64,000 bases of DNA from the NCBI GenBank assembly GCA_964518595.1, contig CAZFHA010000002.1, forward strand, positions 206,359-270,358, read 5' to 3'. Source of the DNA: CAZFHA01 sp964518595. Its GTDB lineage: Bacteria; Bacillota; Clostridia; Saccharofermentanales; Saccharofermentanaceae. Each line of letters opens with the position of its first letter. The stretch's first letter is position 1. The position numbers were made by a program, and so were the translations under genes. The notes under the pieces are model-generated. The model saw only the letters and a program-made list of their open reading frames with translations. It did no database searches and was not told the DNA's origin. Shown piece after piece: positions 56,918 to 64,000 of this stretch.

Positions 56918-57823
56918 TTATACTTCCCTCTTGGTTGAATCGGCCAGTTCACTGATTTGATTTGCCCAGGAGCGATACTCCTCTTGGTGCAGGCTGTTTT
57001 TTAACCAGACAAAAGAGAACTCCCGTTTCAGGGGGAAACCCTGCAAGGAAAGTTGTACCAAGCTGCCTTCCCTTAGTTCCTTTTTGACGGTGGCTTCGTA
57101 TAGAAAAGTTATACCCAAATTAGAAGCGACTAAGGCTTTAATTCCGTTTATATTGCCGTATTCACAGACTTTAGAAAAACTACTTATTCCGAAGTTATAG
57201 TCCTTTAATATTTGCTCAAAAATATCTCTGGTACCAGAACCAGATTCACGGATAATAATTCGCTCCTCTACCACCTCTTCTAAGCTCAGGGACTCGGCGG
57301 CCTTAGGGTGGCGGCTACTACTCACAGCAATAAAGTTTTCCAGGGCAAACAATTGATGATCGTACTTACTCTTATCAAAATGTCCCTCCACCAAGATAAT
57401 ATCCAGCTCACCCTGATCTAACTTTTCCAGAAGTTCCTGGGTATTCTCCACCGAGACATTTACCTGCAATTGGGGACTAGTCTTAAGAAGTTTACCCAAA
57501 AGCGACGGCAAAACAAACTCCCCAATACTGAGAGTCGCCCCCATGTGCAAAGTCCTTTGCTCCGTATCTTGATGAACCAGTTTAAACTGAAGATGAGACC
57601 AATCTGCTCCCATTTGCATGGCAAAACGCCGCAGTTGCTGCCCGCGCCAAGTCAGCTGCAGAACTTTGTTTTCATAGTAAAACAGCTTGCCACCATAGAG
57701 AGATTCTAAGTATTTAATATGCTGTGAAACCGCTGGTTGGGTAATATGCAAATAGTCGGCAGTTTTCGTATAGTTGCCAATTTTGCAAAGGGCTAAAAAT
57801 GTATTATGTCTAACATCGAGCAT
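56918..57823 (-). CDS. LysR-type transcriptional regulator
   Basis: A 301-residue regulator from the ATG at 57823, which has GGAGG five bases upstream. The N-terminal winged HTH (NYTKTADYLHITQPAVSQHIKYLE, about 20-43) is followed by a substrate-binding domain. It is divergent from yeiH, the usual position of the YeiE/CysL-type regulator of that transporter family, so it probably activates yeiH in response to a small anion or metabolite. Confidence 0.92.
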   Translation of the reverse strand: MLDVRHNTFLALCKIGNYTKTADYLHITQPAVSQHIKYLESLYGGKLFYYENKVLQLTWRGQQLRRFAMQMGADWSHLQFKLVHQDTEQRTLHMGATLSIGEFVLPSLLGKLLKTSPQLQVNVSVENTQELLEKLDQGELDIILVEGHFDKSKYDHQLFALENFIAVSSSRHPKAAESLSLEEVVEERIIIRESGSGTRDIFEQILKDYNFGISSFSKVCEYGNINGIKALVASNLGITFLYEATVKKELREGSLVQLSLQGFPLKREFSFVWLKNSLHQEEYRSWANQISELADSTKREV

Positions 57824-57932
57824 CTCAGCCTCCATAAATTTAATTTATAACTCTATCACAAACTATAATTTTATTTTATCTCAATTAACTCGTATAATAC
57901 AAGAGACAAATTTACAGGCACCGAGGTAAGAT

Positions 57933-58979
57933 ATGAAGAATAAGACATTAAAGAGAATACTTGACCTACTCCCCGGAATTGGACTCTGTTTACTGATTGC
58001 CCTCCCCTCCTGGTTTATTGGCACAAAGCTACCTCTGATTGGCGGCCCGGTTACGGGAATCATTCTTGGTATGGTGATTGCCAACCTTTTTCCGAAATTA
58101 GTTAAGGGCACTTTTAGAAAAGGAACTTCGCTATCCCCCGGAATTACATACACCTCCAAAAAGCTGCTCCAATACTCAATCATTCTGTTAGGCTTTGAAA
58201 TGAATCTTTATAACATTCTTGTTGTGGGCAAGCAATCACTATTTGTCATGTTATTTACCCTGAGTGCCGCCTTTATAACTGCTTTTTTTGTGGGTAAGGC
58301 GCTGAAGCTTTCAGGGGACACCACCACGTTAATCGGCGTAGGTACATCTATTTGTGGTGGGTCGGCTATTGCCGCCACAGCACCGGTCATCAATGCCAAA
58401 GATGAGGATATTGTTCGATCTATTTCTACGATTTTCCTCTTTAATATTCTGGCGGTGTTTATCTTTCCCTTCTTGGGGCATCTGCTGGGTATGAATGACA
58501 TAAGCTTTGGCATGTGGGCAGGTACAGCCATAAATGACACCTCTTCAGTAGTGGCGGCTGGAACAGCTTGGAGTAACAGTGTTGGTAATAACGACGCGTT
58601 GCACTTTGCCACTATTGTTAAGCTAACTAGAACACTGATGATTGTACCGATTACCCTCTTTTTGGCTATTTATACCGCCAGAAAGACCGAAAAAACCGCC
58701 CGTGAAAATTTTAAATTTTCTAAAGTTTTTCCTTGGTTTGTTATCTTCTTTATTCTGGCCGCAGTCATTAACACCTTTGCCGGAATTCCCGCTTATATCT
58801 CCAGCGACTTAGTTACTCTGGGAAAATTCGTTATCGTCATGGCAATGGCGGCCATCGGACTGAGCACACACCTAAGAACCTTATTTGCCAATGGCATTAA
58901 GCCCATCCTTCTGGGACTATCCTGCTGGATAGCCGTAACCTTAGTTTCCTTACTGGTGCAGAGCCTTTCAGGAATTTGA
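57933..58979 (+). CDS. yeiH: YeiH/UPF0324 family membrane transporter
   Basis: A 348-residue membrane protein with about ten hydrophobic segments. It follows the UPF0324 pattern: GPVTGIILGMVIANL near the start, SPGITYTSKKLLQYSIILLGFEMN, GTSICGGSAIAATAPVINAKDED, and MWAGTAINDTSSVVAAG. Family members are proposed sulfonate or sulfate exporters; the substrate is unproven. A TATAAT at about 57895 lies upstream, and the divergent LysR gene is next to it. Confidence 0.9.
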   Translation: MKNKTLKRILDLLPGIGLCLLIALPSWFIGTKLPLIGGPVTGIILGMVIANLFPKLVKGTFRKGTSLSPGITYTSKKLLQYSIILLGFEMNLYNILVVGKQSLFVMLFTLSAAFITAFFVGKALKLSGDTTTLIGVGTSICGGSAIAATAPVINAKDEDIVRSISTIFLFNILAVFIFPFLGHLLGMNDISFGMWAGTAINDTSSVVAAGTAWSNSVGNNDALHFATIVKLTRTLMIVPITLFLAIYTARKTEKTARENFKFSKVFPWFVIFFILAAVINTFAGIPAYISSDLVTLGKFVIVMAMAAIGLSTHLRTLFANGIKPILLGLSCWIAVTLVSLLVQSLSGI

Positions 58980-59030
58980 TTAGAGAACTTTGTCAGGCTC
59001 TGTCCTCTGGTTATGTAGAAAAAGCTCCGG

Positions 59031-59729
59031 TCAACTCCACTTCGCCCAAGCCCGACACATGGCAATTCTCGCTCCAGCCGGTTTATCAGCTTCACTTCCA
59101 GAGCCACAGGAAAATTCTTGCAACAATTCGCAGGGCATTTCAAGACAACTACCACAGTGAAGGTACCTTTTGGCTTCACAACAGGTTGCCACAGGACAGG
59201 TTCCCCAAAAGGGCTGCCCCTGCATCGCCATGCAACCCTTACAACCCTGAGATATTTTATAGCTACAGCCGTCACAGAGCAGTCCGCAGCGGGACTGAAT
59301 CTGCAGTAGATCAGCCACGGAAAACTCGGCACTTTCCCGGTCAATCCAGAGGGAAAGCCGCATAGTAGTGAACTTGATAATACAGTAGGCCGGATCTGTT
59401 TCCCCCTTTTCAAAATGACTAATAAACCAGTCTAGCCAATAAGCACTCTTACTGGATTGGTCAGTAAGGACTTCCGCCTCCCCCACCAAAGTAACATTGT
59501 TCTCTCCAGAGCGAAAACAAACACTGGCTCGCTTGTCAGCCAGTATGCGCTTGGTCTTGTTGGCCTCAATCCCCGTTGCAAAAAACAGGCTAAAGATATC
59601 TTCTGGCCGAATCGGTGAGGCCGTGGAGACCGAAGGATAGCCCTGCTGGTCAATTACACCTATATAGGCAGTATCACTGTTTCTAAGGACTTGATTGGCT
59701 TTGGCAAAAAGGTTTACATTCATACTCAT
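59031..59729 (-). CDS. Pyridoxamine 5'-phosphate oxidase-like protein fused to a Cys-rich DUF3795-like domain
   Basis: The 232-residue protein has an N-terminal PNPOx-like flavin-binding barrel (about 1-130; TAYIGVIDQQGYPSVSTASPI, FFATGIEANKTKRI) and a C-terminal Cys-rich part (CGLLCDGCSYKISQGCKGCMA ... CPVATCC ... HCGSC) as in DUF3795. The fusion suggests flavin plus metal or zinc binding; the role is unknown. The ATG at 59729 has GGGAG upstream. Confidence 0.82.
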   Translation of the reverse strand: MSMNVNLFAKANQVLRNSDTAYIGVIDQQGYPSVSTASPIRPEDIFSLFFATGIEANKTKRILADKRASVCFRSGENNVTLVGEAEVLTDQSSKSAYWLDWFISHFEKGETDPAYCIIKFTTMRLSLWIDRESAEFSVADLLQIQSRCGLLCDGCSYKISQGCKGCMAMQGQPFWGTCPVATCCEAKRYLHCGSCLEMPCELLQEFSCGSGSEADKPAGARIAMCRAWAKWS

Positions 59730-59794
59730 TTCTCTCCCATCCAAGTATCGTATCTTCATTTAACCATACTGAACAGGACAACTGCTTGCCCGGT

Positions 59795-60691
59795 TTATTG
59801 GTAGCACTTTAAAATAGCCTCAGCAGCAGATTTTAGCGCCTCCGCAATATATTCCGGCTCAATAACTTTCACCTTGCCTCCAAAACCCAGCAACCAATTC
59901 ACCATGTACTCTTCCTGAGTAAAACCTATTTCTAGTAATAATCCCTGCTCCGTTTCTGTATAACAGTCCAAACCATAGGTTTCAATCAACTTGTAGCGCT
60001 GGGATCGCTCAAACAGTGCCGTCAATTTTATATCGTCGGTGAATCGGGCATTAAAATTCTGTTTTTCCTCTGGGATGGGGCGCGGCAAGTATTCCTCATC
60101 GCAGATGCTGAGATTCCAAAGCCGTAAAAGCTTAAACATCCGCCAGTCCTGACGACTCTGACAAAATCCAAAGACATACCAAGAAGACCATTGGAACAGG
60201 ATAAAATAGGGTTCGATTATACGTCTCGTCTCGCCCTTTTCATAATAATAATCAAAGGCAATAAGCTTACTTTCTCTTATCGCTTGTTTGATTCCTGTAA
60301 TTTTCTCAGTCAGTTGACCCTTGTAATGAGAGGCCAAGTCAATAATAATCGGCTCTCGGAGGGAAAGCACGGCTTGAGAACTTAGCTTATCTAAGGTATT
60401 TTCCAGCTTTGATTTCTCTGTCACACTGCCAAGCCCTTTCAATGCGGCCATGAGACTACTAAGTTCCTCCTGGGTTAAAACACTTTTATCCAACCGAAAG
60501 CCTTCAGCAATGGAAAGTCCGCCACCACAACCTTGATAGGTCACAATTGGAATTCCGGCTTGGCAAAGTGCTTCAATATCACGCCCGATGGTACGGCGAT
60601 TCACTTCAAAGCGTTTTGCCAGTTCAGGAGCAGTTATCCGGTCATTTTGTAGCAAGAGGGTTAAGATTCCCATTAAACGGTCGAGTTTCAT
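59795..60691 (-). CDS. WYL-domain transcriptional regulator (YafY-like)
   Basis: A 298-residue protein with an N-terminal HTH_11 winged helix (ITAPELAKRFEVNRRTIGRDIEALCQAGIPIVTYQG) and a WYL domain (about 140-220; FILFQWSSWYVFGFC), with a C-terminal WCX-like end. It binds DNA and an unknown ligand, possibly nucleic acid. It lies 66 bases upstream of the PNPOx-DUF3795 gene on the same strand, a pair seen often, so it may control it. Confidence 0.88.
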   Translation of the reverse strand: MKLDRLMGILTLLLQNDRITAPELAKRFEVNRRTIGRDIEALCQAGIPIVTYQGCGGGLSIAEGFRLDKSVLTQEELSSLMAALKGLGSVTEKSKLENTLDKLSSQAVLSLREPIIIDLASHYKGQLTEKITGIKQAIRESKLIAFDYYYEKGETRRIIEPYFILFQWSSWYVFGFCQSRQDWRMFKLLRLWNLSICDEEYLPRPIPEEKQNFNARFTDDIKLTALFERSQRYKLIETYGLDCYTETEQGLLLEIGFTQEEYMVNWLLGFGGKVKVIEPEYIAEALKSAAEAILKCYQ

Positions 60692-60740
60692 ATGCGTTGT
60701 TCCTTACTCTAAGATGGGGTGTTGGTCTGGGTTCAAGAAA

Positions 60741-60764
60741 GCCCGCACAAAAGTGCGGCTTTTA
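60741..60764. terminator. Hairpin between the WYL gene and the toxin-antitoxin locus
   Basis: GCCCGCAC and GTGCGGC form a stem around a four-base AAAA loop, followed on the plus strand by TTTTA. It may end transcription from either side. Confidence 0.5.
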
Positions 60765-60779
60765 TCAGAATAGGATAGA

Positions 60780-60807
60780 TTGCACCTACATACATTTATG
60801 CTATAAT
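60780..60807 (+). promoter_or_regulatory. Promoter of the antisense RNA
   Basis: TTGCAC and TATAAT are 16 bases apart, a strong sigma-A-type promoter directed into the 3' end of the 24-aa gene. No protein is encoded downstream. Confidence 0.75.
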
Positions 60808-60810
60808 GGA

Positions 60811-60898
60811 GACAGGACAATCACTAACGGTTGCCCCCATAGATTAGTAGATATTATTCTAATAACCGTTCGGATGCCACCGAGCGGTTATTGCTTTC
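60811..60898 (+). ncRNA. Putative type I antitoxin RNA
   Basis: Transcription from the promoter at 60780 would give about 85 nucleotides starting GACAGGACA and ending at the hairpin 60861-60892 (TTATTGCTTTCT tail). It is complementary to the toxin mRNA 3' end. It also carries GCCCCCAT, complementary to the toxin's Shine-Dalgarno region ATGGGGGG, so it could block translation in trans. This is the layout of Fst/RNA II loci. Confidence 0.6.
60861..60892. terminator. Bidirectional terminator shared by toxin and antitoxin RNAs
   Basis: AATAACCG and CGGTTATT close a 13-pair imperfect stem (inner TTCGG/CCGAG). It overlaps the toxin stop codon, as in convergent type I loci. Confidence 0.75.
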
Positions 60899-60962
60899 TA
60901 GAGCTATCAGCGATCCTTGCAATTAGCACCAGGGCTAATACGAGAATTACCAAATATTCCAT
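60888..60962 (-). CDS. Putative type I toxin, 24-aa hydrophobic peptide
   Basis: The frame begins MEYLVILVLALVL and ends ADSSRKQ: one membrane helix and a charged tail, as in Fst-like toxins whose tails also end in DSRK. The 5' leader has CCCCC-AGAAT-GGGGGGG, a hairpin that would hide the Shine-Dalgarno. Its own promoter lies at 61021-61049. Toxicity is untested; a membrane-disrupting role is inferred from the layout. Confidence 0.65.
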   Translation of the reverse strand: MEYLVILVLALVLIARIADSSRKQ

Positions 60963-61020
60963 AAGCTTCCCCCCCATTCTGGGGGCGGGATTACCGCTTG
61001 GCGAATGTCCTGTCTAAGTT

Positions 61021-61049
61021 ATACTATCATATGGCTCATAGTATGTCAT
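61021..61049 (-). promoter_or_regulatory. Promoter of the putative toxin mRNA
   Basis: On the minus strand ATGACA and TAGTAT are 17 bases apart. Transcription would begin at about 61014 with GACAGGACA, the same nine bases that start the antisense RNA. Confidence 0.6.
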
Positions 61050-61099
61050 TTAGAATTACCCACTTTTGGATTAATTCTAAAGGGTTTGATAGTATTCAG

Positions 61100-62029
61100 C
61101 TATTCAACCCTATTGTCAAACTCTTTTCGAGCTTCCTGCCAAGTAGAATTACTAAAGAAAGAACCTGTTTCATTTTTAGCTGCAGCTATTTTTCTTGCAA
61201 TTTCAAAGAATATGCTAAAATAATCTCTTCCACTTCGCAGTGCGAGAAACACTAAATCACTCCATATCTTAGACACACCGTAGAAGTGAGATTTTTTTAC
61301 CAGATTGATAGTTCCCTCTATGTCATAAGCAACTCTTTTTTCAAAAACATTAAATCCTCCATCCTTCACTTCAAGGATTGTATAGGCGGCCTTCGGAATA
61401 AAGTCCAGTGGGATTCCGCAGGAGCCAGGATTGATGATTAACTTATCACCACAATAGGCATACGCTTGTAAATGATTGTGACCAAACACAATGATATTTG
61501 CATTGATACCATCAATAGCCGCTCTTGATTCCTCCGAGTTAACCAACTGGGCAAAGGCAAGCAGATAGTCTTGATGTGAAAAAGGTTTCTCTAGCATTTT
61601 CCTGTGAAAATTCAAGCTATTATGATTCGATTTTAGCGCAGGCATTAGGAATTGGGGAGCATGAACTGCATAGATGGATAGGTTTGGCTGTAAAGAAATT
61701 TCACACTCATCCTCTAAACCATTCAAGAAGTTGTAGGCCTCAAGGGATAAATCTCTAAAAGTTTGATACATTCCGCCCATTTGGTGATATACCCAATCCT
61801 TCTGATTTTCTCTTGAAAGGCATTGGATGTAATTCTCCTTATTGCCTTTGATAATATGAGCCTTTTTCAGCTTCATCAAATAACGTACAACTTCATCTGA
61901 AAAGGGTAAATCAAATACGTAATCACCAACAAAAACAAATTCGTCCACCTGATTCGAAATAGCATCTTCAACAACACTAATGAGAGCTGGTAGATTTCCG
62001 TGGACATCAGATATAAAAGCAATCCGCAT
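61100..62029 (-). CDS. Calcineurin-like metallophosphoesterase
   Basis: A 309-residue protein with the phosphoesterase motifs in order: ISDVHGNLPAL at 5-15, FVGDYVFD near 33, IKGNKENY near 60, FGHNHLQAY near 178 and NPGSCG near 195. It hydrolyses phosphate esters with two metal ions; the substrate is unknown, and YfcE/MJ0936-type enzymes are the nearest plan. The C-terminal 100 residues extend beyond the core domain. AGAAGGGTG precedes the ATG. Confidence 0.87.
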   Translation of the reverse strand: MRIAFISDVHGNLPALISVVEDAISNQVDEFVFVGDYVFDLPFSDEVVRYLMKLKKAHIIKGNKENYIQCLSRENQKDWVYHQMGGMYQTFRDLSLEAYNFLNGLEDECEISLQPNLSIYAVHAPQFLMPALKSNHNSLNFHRKMLEKPFSHQDYLLAFAQLVNSEESRAAIDGINANIIVFGHNHLQAYAYCGDKLIINPGSCGIPLDFIPKAAYTILEVKDGGFNVFEKRVAYDIEGTINLVKKSHFYGVSKIWSDLVFLALRSGRDYFSIFFEIARKIAAAKNETGSFFSNSTWQEARKEFDNRVE

Positions 62030-62200
62030 TTTTCACCCTTCTCTGCTTGACAATGAGCTAAATCACTAATCCTTTGATTTTATTTTAACATAAATGGTTT
62101 AAACAATAGCAAATAGGAAATTTTTTACTCAGTGAGATTAACCCCTTATCACAGCTATACAGGGGCTTCTGCCGCTATAAAATTTTTTACTATATGGGCT

Positions 62201-62226
62201 AAAAAACGCCTAACTTTTTTGGCGGT
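62201..62226 (-). terminator. Terminator after the ketopantoate-reductase-like gene
   Basis: On the minus strand CCGCC and GGCG with a ten-base A-rich loop are followed by TTTTTT, about 40 bases past the stop codon. Confidence 0.75.
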
Positions 62227-62263
62227 GTAGATATATATCTGGAGAGTTTAGAATGCTTATTTC

Positions 62264-63199
62264 TTAGACCATTCTATTTAGCTCTTGATAGACATTTTTT
62301 ACAATTGGAGTATCAATGCCATGTTTCGCTCCAAAGTCAATAATGGTTTGTCCAAAAAGTTCTCTCTCATCTGGCTTATCTTTTAATTCAAAATCTCTTT
62401 GAAAGGAGGTTTTCGCCTCATAGGGAAAATTTTTGGCCATAAGGAATTGAGAATCGACGATGTTTTCAGGTAATCTAATGTTTTCGGCTCTACTAATTGA
62501 TTCAATCTCTTTCATTATTCCCTTTACTTTTCGGGAAGATTCTTCATCTTCTAATACTTCACCCAAGGTCTTGTTCTCACTGGCAGTTACAAGTCCATAG
62601 GCAGCAATGAACATGTATTTACTCCAAATGGCTTCGATATGTTTGCTACTCCAATCAAACGTAATTTTCGCTTTACTCATTAATTCACAGATGTCATCAA
62701 TGTTGATATCCTTGTGATTTGGGTCTTTCCCAAAAATAATTTTACAGGCACCACCATTTTGCTCAATAACACCGTAGGATTCAATGTGTGTGCCAACATA
62801 AACACAGGCCGGAAGTATGATTCCTTTATTTGTTATCTTTCTTATTCTGTCGTAAATATCTACGCCATTTAGAAGCGGTATTATTATTGTGTTAGCATCT
62901 AGTTTTGGAAGAATTTTTGTGACAGCATCCTCTAAAGCATACTGTTTCACACAAATAAAGCATACATCCAGCTTAGGCAGTTCCTCGCAATCATCTGTAG
63001 CCAGAGTTGGAATACATGTTAAAATTCCCTCGGTTTTTGTCTTTAAAGTTAATCCATTTTCTTTTATTGCCTTTAAGTGTTTTCCTCTCGCAATAAAAAA
63101 TATATGTATATCTAGTTTGTTCTCTTTTAGCAGTTGGGTCATTTTTCCACCGAAATAACCGCCTACACCGCCAACGCCTAAAAAGGCAATATTTTTCAT
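62264..63199 (-). CDS. Ketopantoate reductase family protein (PanE/ApbA)
   Basis: A 311-residue NADPH-binding protein from the ATG at 63199, which has AAGGAG upstream; the longer frame lacks an RBS. The N-terminal dinucleotide motif FLGVGGVGGYFGGKM is clear. FICVKQYALEDAV, LLNGVDIYDRI, the catalytic-type lysine in IWSKYMFIAAYGLVTA and FQRDFELKDKPDERE match ApbA C-terminal features. In the pathway it would reduce ketopantoate to pantoate for CoA, but many homologues act on other substrates, and no other pantothenate gene is nearby. Confidence 0.85.
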   Translation of the reverse strand: MKNIAFLGVGGVGGYFGGKMTQLLKENKLDIHIFFIARGKHLKAIKENGLTLKTKTEGILTCIPTLATDDCEELPKLDVCFICVKQYALEDAVTKILPKLDANTIIIPLLNGVDIYDRIRKITNKGIILPACVYVGTHIESYGVIEQNGGACKIIFGKDPNHKDINIDDICELMSKAKITFDWSSKHIEAIWSKYMFIAAYGLVTASENKTLGEVLEDEESSRKVKGIMKEIESISRAENIRLPENIVDSQFLMAKNFPYEAKTSFQRDFELKDKPDERELFGQTIIDFGAKHGIDTPIVKNVYQELNRMV

Positions 63200-63435
63200 G
63201 CCATTCAACTCCTTACGCCCTTTAAATTTCTTACACTGTTTAAAATCTATTATAAAACAGATACGCAAACTTTTTTCATACTATGAAAACACTGATCGTG
63301 CTAAGATCAAGTAAATAAAAAACTGACTGGCTACTATCCCTATGTGATATAGTATAATATGGAGTTCACCTAAAGAAATGAGAATAAACATCTTTGGGCT
63401 TGAAGTAACTATAGCTTTTCAAAAGGAGAATTGTA

Positions 63436-63627
63436 GTGAAAGATAGCATAATTACTGATTTTGACGAAAAGTACGTTTATGCAGAATGCGTTTTAGAAGA
63501 ATTTAAGGGTAGAACCTTCAAAATACCCAGAGAAAATGTAAAACCAGTTGAATGGATCGCGAAAGGAGAACTTATCTGGTGTGTTGAACATAATATCTGG
63601 AATTTCAATAAAATGTTTAACAAATAA
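63436..63627 (+). CDS. Hypothetical 63-aa protein
   Basis: Starts at GTG 63436 with AAAGGAG upstream. The product is soluble and acidic at the start (MKDSIITDFDEKYVYAE), with a VEWIAKGELIWCVEHN motif. I do not recognise a family. The good RBS and isolated frame support a real gene. Confidence 0.5.
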   Translation: MKDSIITDFDEKYVYAECVLEEFKGRTFKIPRENVKPVEWIAKGELIWCVEHNIWNFNKMFNK

Positions 63628-63858
63628 AATTTAATGGTTAATTTCCTGACTGGCGTTAGAATGCAAAGGTTCAATCCAATAACGTTTATATTTTTTAGTG
63701 AAAATTATTTCTAGTGCCTCCTTTTCCAATAACAAACTTCCAGAATCAACATAATTTAGCTTTCACCAAACCTCTTGAACTTGGGAAACAAAAGATATGC
63801 TTCTTCTCTATATAAAAGGCCGCAGCCTGGTAAGCCTTTTTGAAAAGCCTTAGAAATG
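63628..63858. other. Intergenic region, no gene confirmed
   Basis: About 230 AT-rich bases. A minus-strand frame of about 40 codons ends near 63630 but has no start codon with an RBS. No RNA gene was recognised. Confidence 0.4.
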
Positions 63859-63890
63859 AAAAAACCCCCACTGTCACTGACAATGAAGGT
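63859..63890 (-). terminator. Terminator after tRNA-Arg
   Basis: On the minus strand ACCTTCATTGTC pairs over 12 positions with GACAGTGGGGGT (some G-U pairs) around a three-base loop, followed by TTTTTT. Confidence 0.85.
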
Positions 63891-63900
63891 GTTCGCTTTA

Positions 63901-63977
63901 TGGTGAGCCTAGGAGGACTCGAACCTCCGACCCACAGCTTAGAAGGCTGTTGCTCTATCCAACTGAGCTATAGACCC
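63901..63977 (-). tRNA. tRNA-Arg (anticodon UCU)
   Basis: On the minus strand the cloverleaf begins GGGTCTATAGCTCAGTTGG, has anticodon loop CTTCTAA (anticodon TCT) closed by ACAGC/GCTGT, a T arm GGAGGTTCGAGTCCTCC, and ends in an encoded CCA. The acceptor stem has two G-U pairs. The UCU anticodon reads AGA/AGG codons. Confidence 0.95.
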
Positions 63978-64000
63978 ATATAGCAATGGCGGCAATTGCT

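Noticed and set aside
63630..63760. Minus-strand frame of about 40 codons ending WIEPLHSN-type sequence
   Set aside because: It has no ATG or GTG with an RBS, and a stop codon lies just upstream. It might be a gene remnant but nothing identifies it.

Overview
The window looks like the chromosome of an anaerobic Gram-positive of the Clostridia (Bacillota). The signs are strong GGAGG ribosome binding sites with some TTG and GTG starts, a monomeric [FeFe]-hydrogenase, desulfoferrodoxin, a Spo0A-type DNA-binding domain, a CcpA-like cre site, and a clostridial-type ParC/ParE pair. This assignment is inferred from gene content only; no rRNA is present.

Layout. 0-8.3 kb: the end of a glutamine synthetase, then a minus-strand housekeeping run (hom, ACT protein, rdgB, rRNA methyltransferase, M3 peptidase, argS). 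8.4-12.6 kb: a plus-strand cell-wall operon (MraY-like transferase, FHA-SEDS fusion, class B PBP). 12.7-24.1 kb: lysA, a membrane MutS-like ATPase, an ABC exporter, a deacetylase-like protein, parC and parE. 24.2-29.4 kb: desulfoferrodoxin, a DUF805 protein, a VOC protein, fabV and a hydrogenase with a cre site. 29.4-32.7 kb: a cobalamin-riboswitch operon (cbiB, cobD, and a cobQ that has lost its glutaminase domain). 33.5-42.1 kb: a second DUF805 gene and a complete kdp potassium system, including kdpF and a 29-aa leader protein. 42.3-45.2 kb: a small membrane protein and a Spo0A-like regulator with its GHKL kinase. 45.4-48.2 kb: a large surface beta-helix protein split by a frameshift in a G8 tract.

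48.3-57 kb is AT-rich and accessory. Its core is a tightly coupled minus-strand operon: a Xre-type HTH gene (frameshifted), a DNA methyltransferase, a protein with two GHKL ATPase domains, and a receiver-like protein. A perfect 28-bp palindrome lies upstream. This is the best candidate for an undescribed system, possibly a signalling-coupled modification or defence module. Flavodoxin-like reductases, a SAM methyltransferase and a duplicated 3' end of a LysR gene follow.

57-64 kb: LysR/YeiH, a PNPOx-DUF3795 fusion, a WYL regulator, a probable Fst-like type I toxin-antitoxin locus (24-aa hydrophobic peptide plus convergent antisense RNA), a metallophosphoesterase, a ketopantoate-reductase family protein, a small hypothetical gene and tRNA-Arg(UCU).
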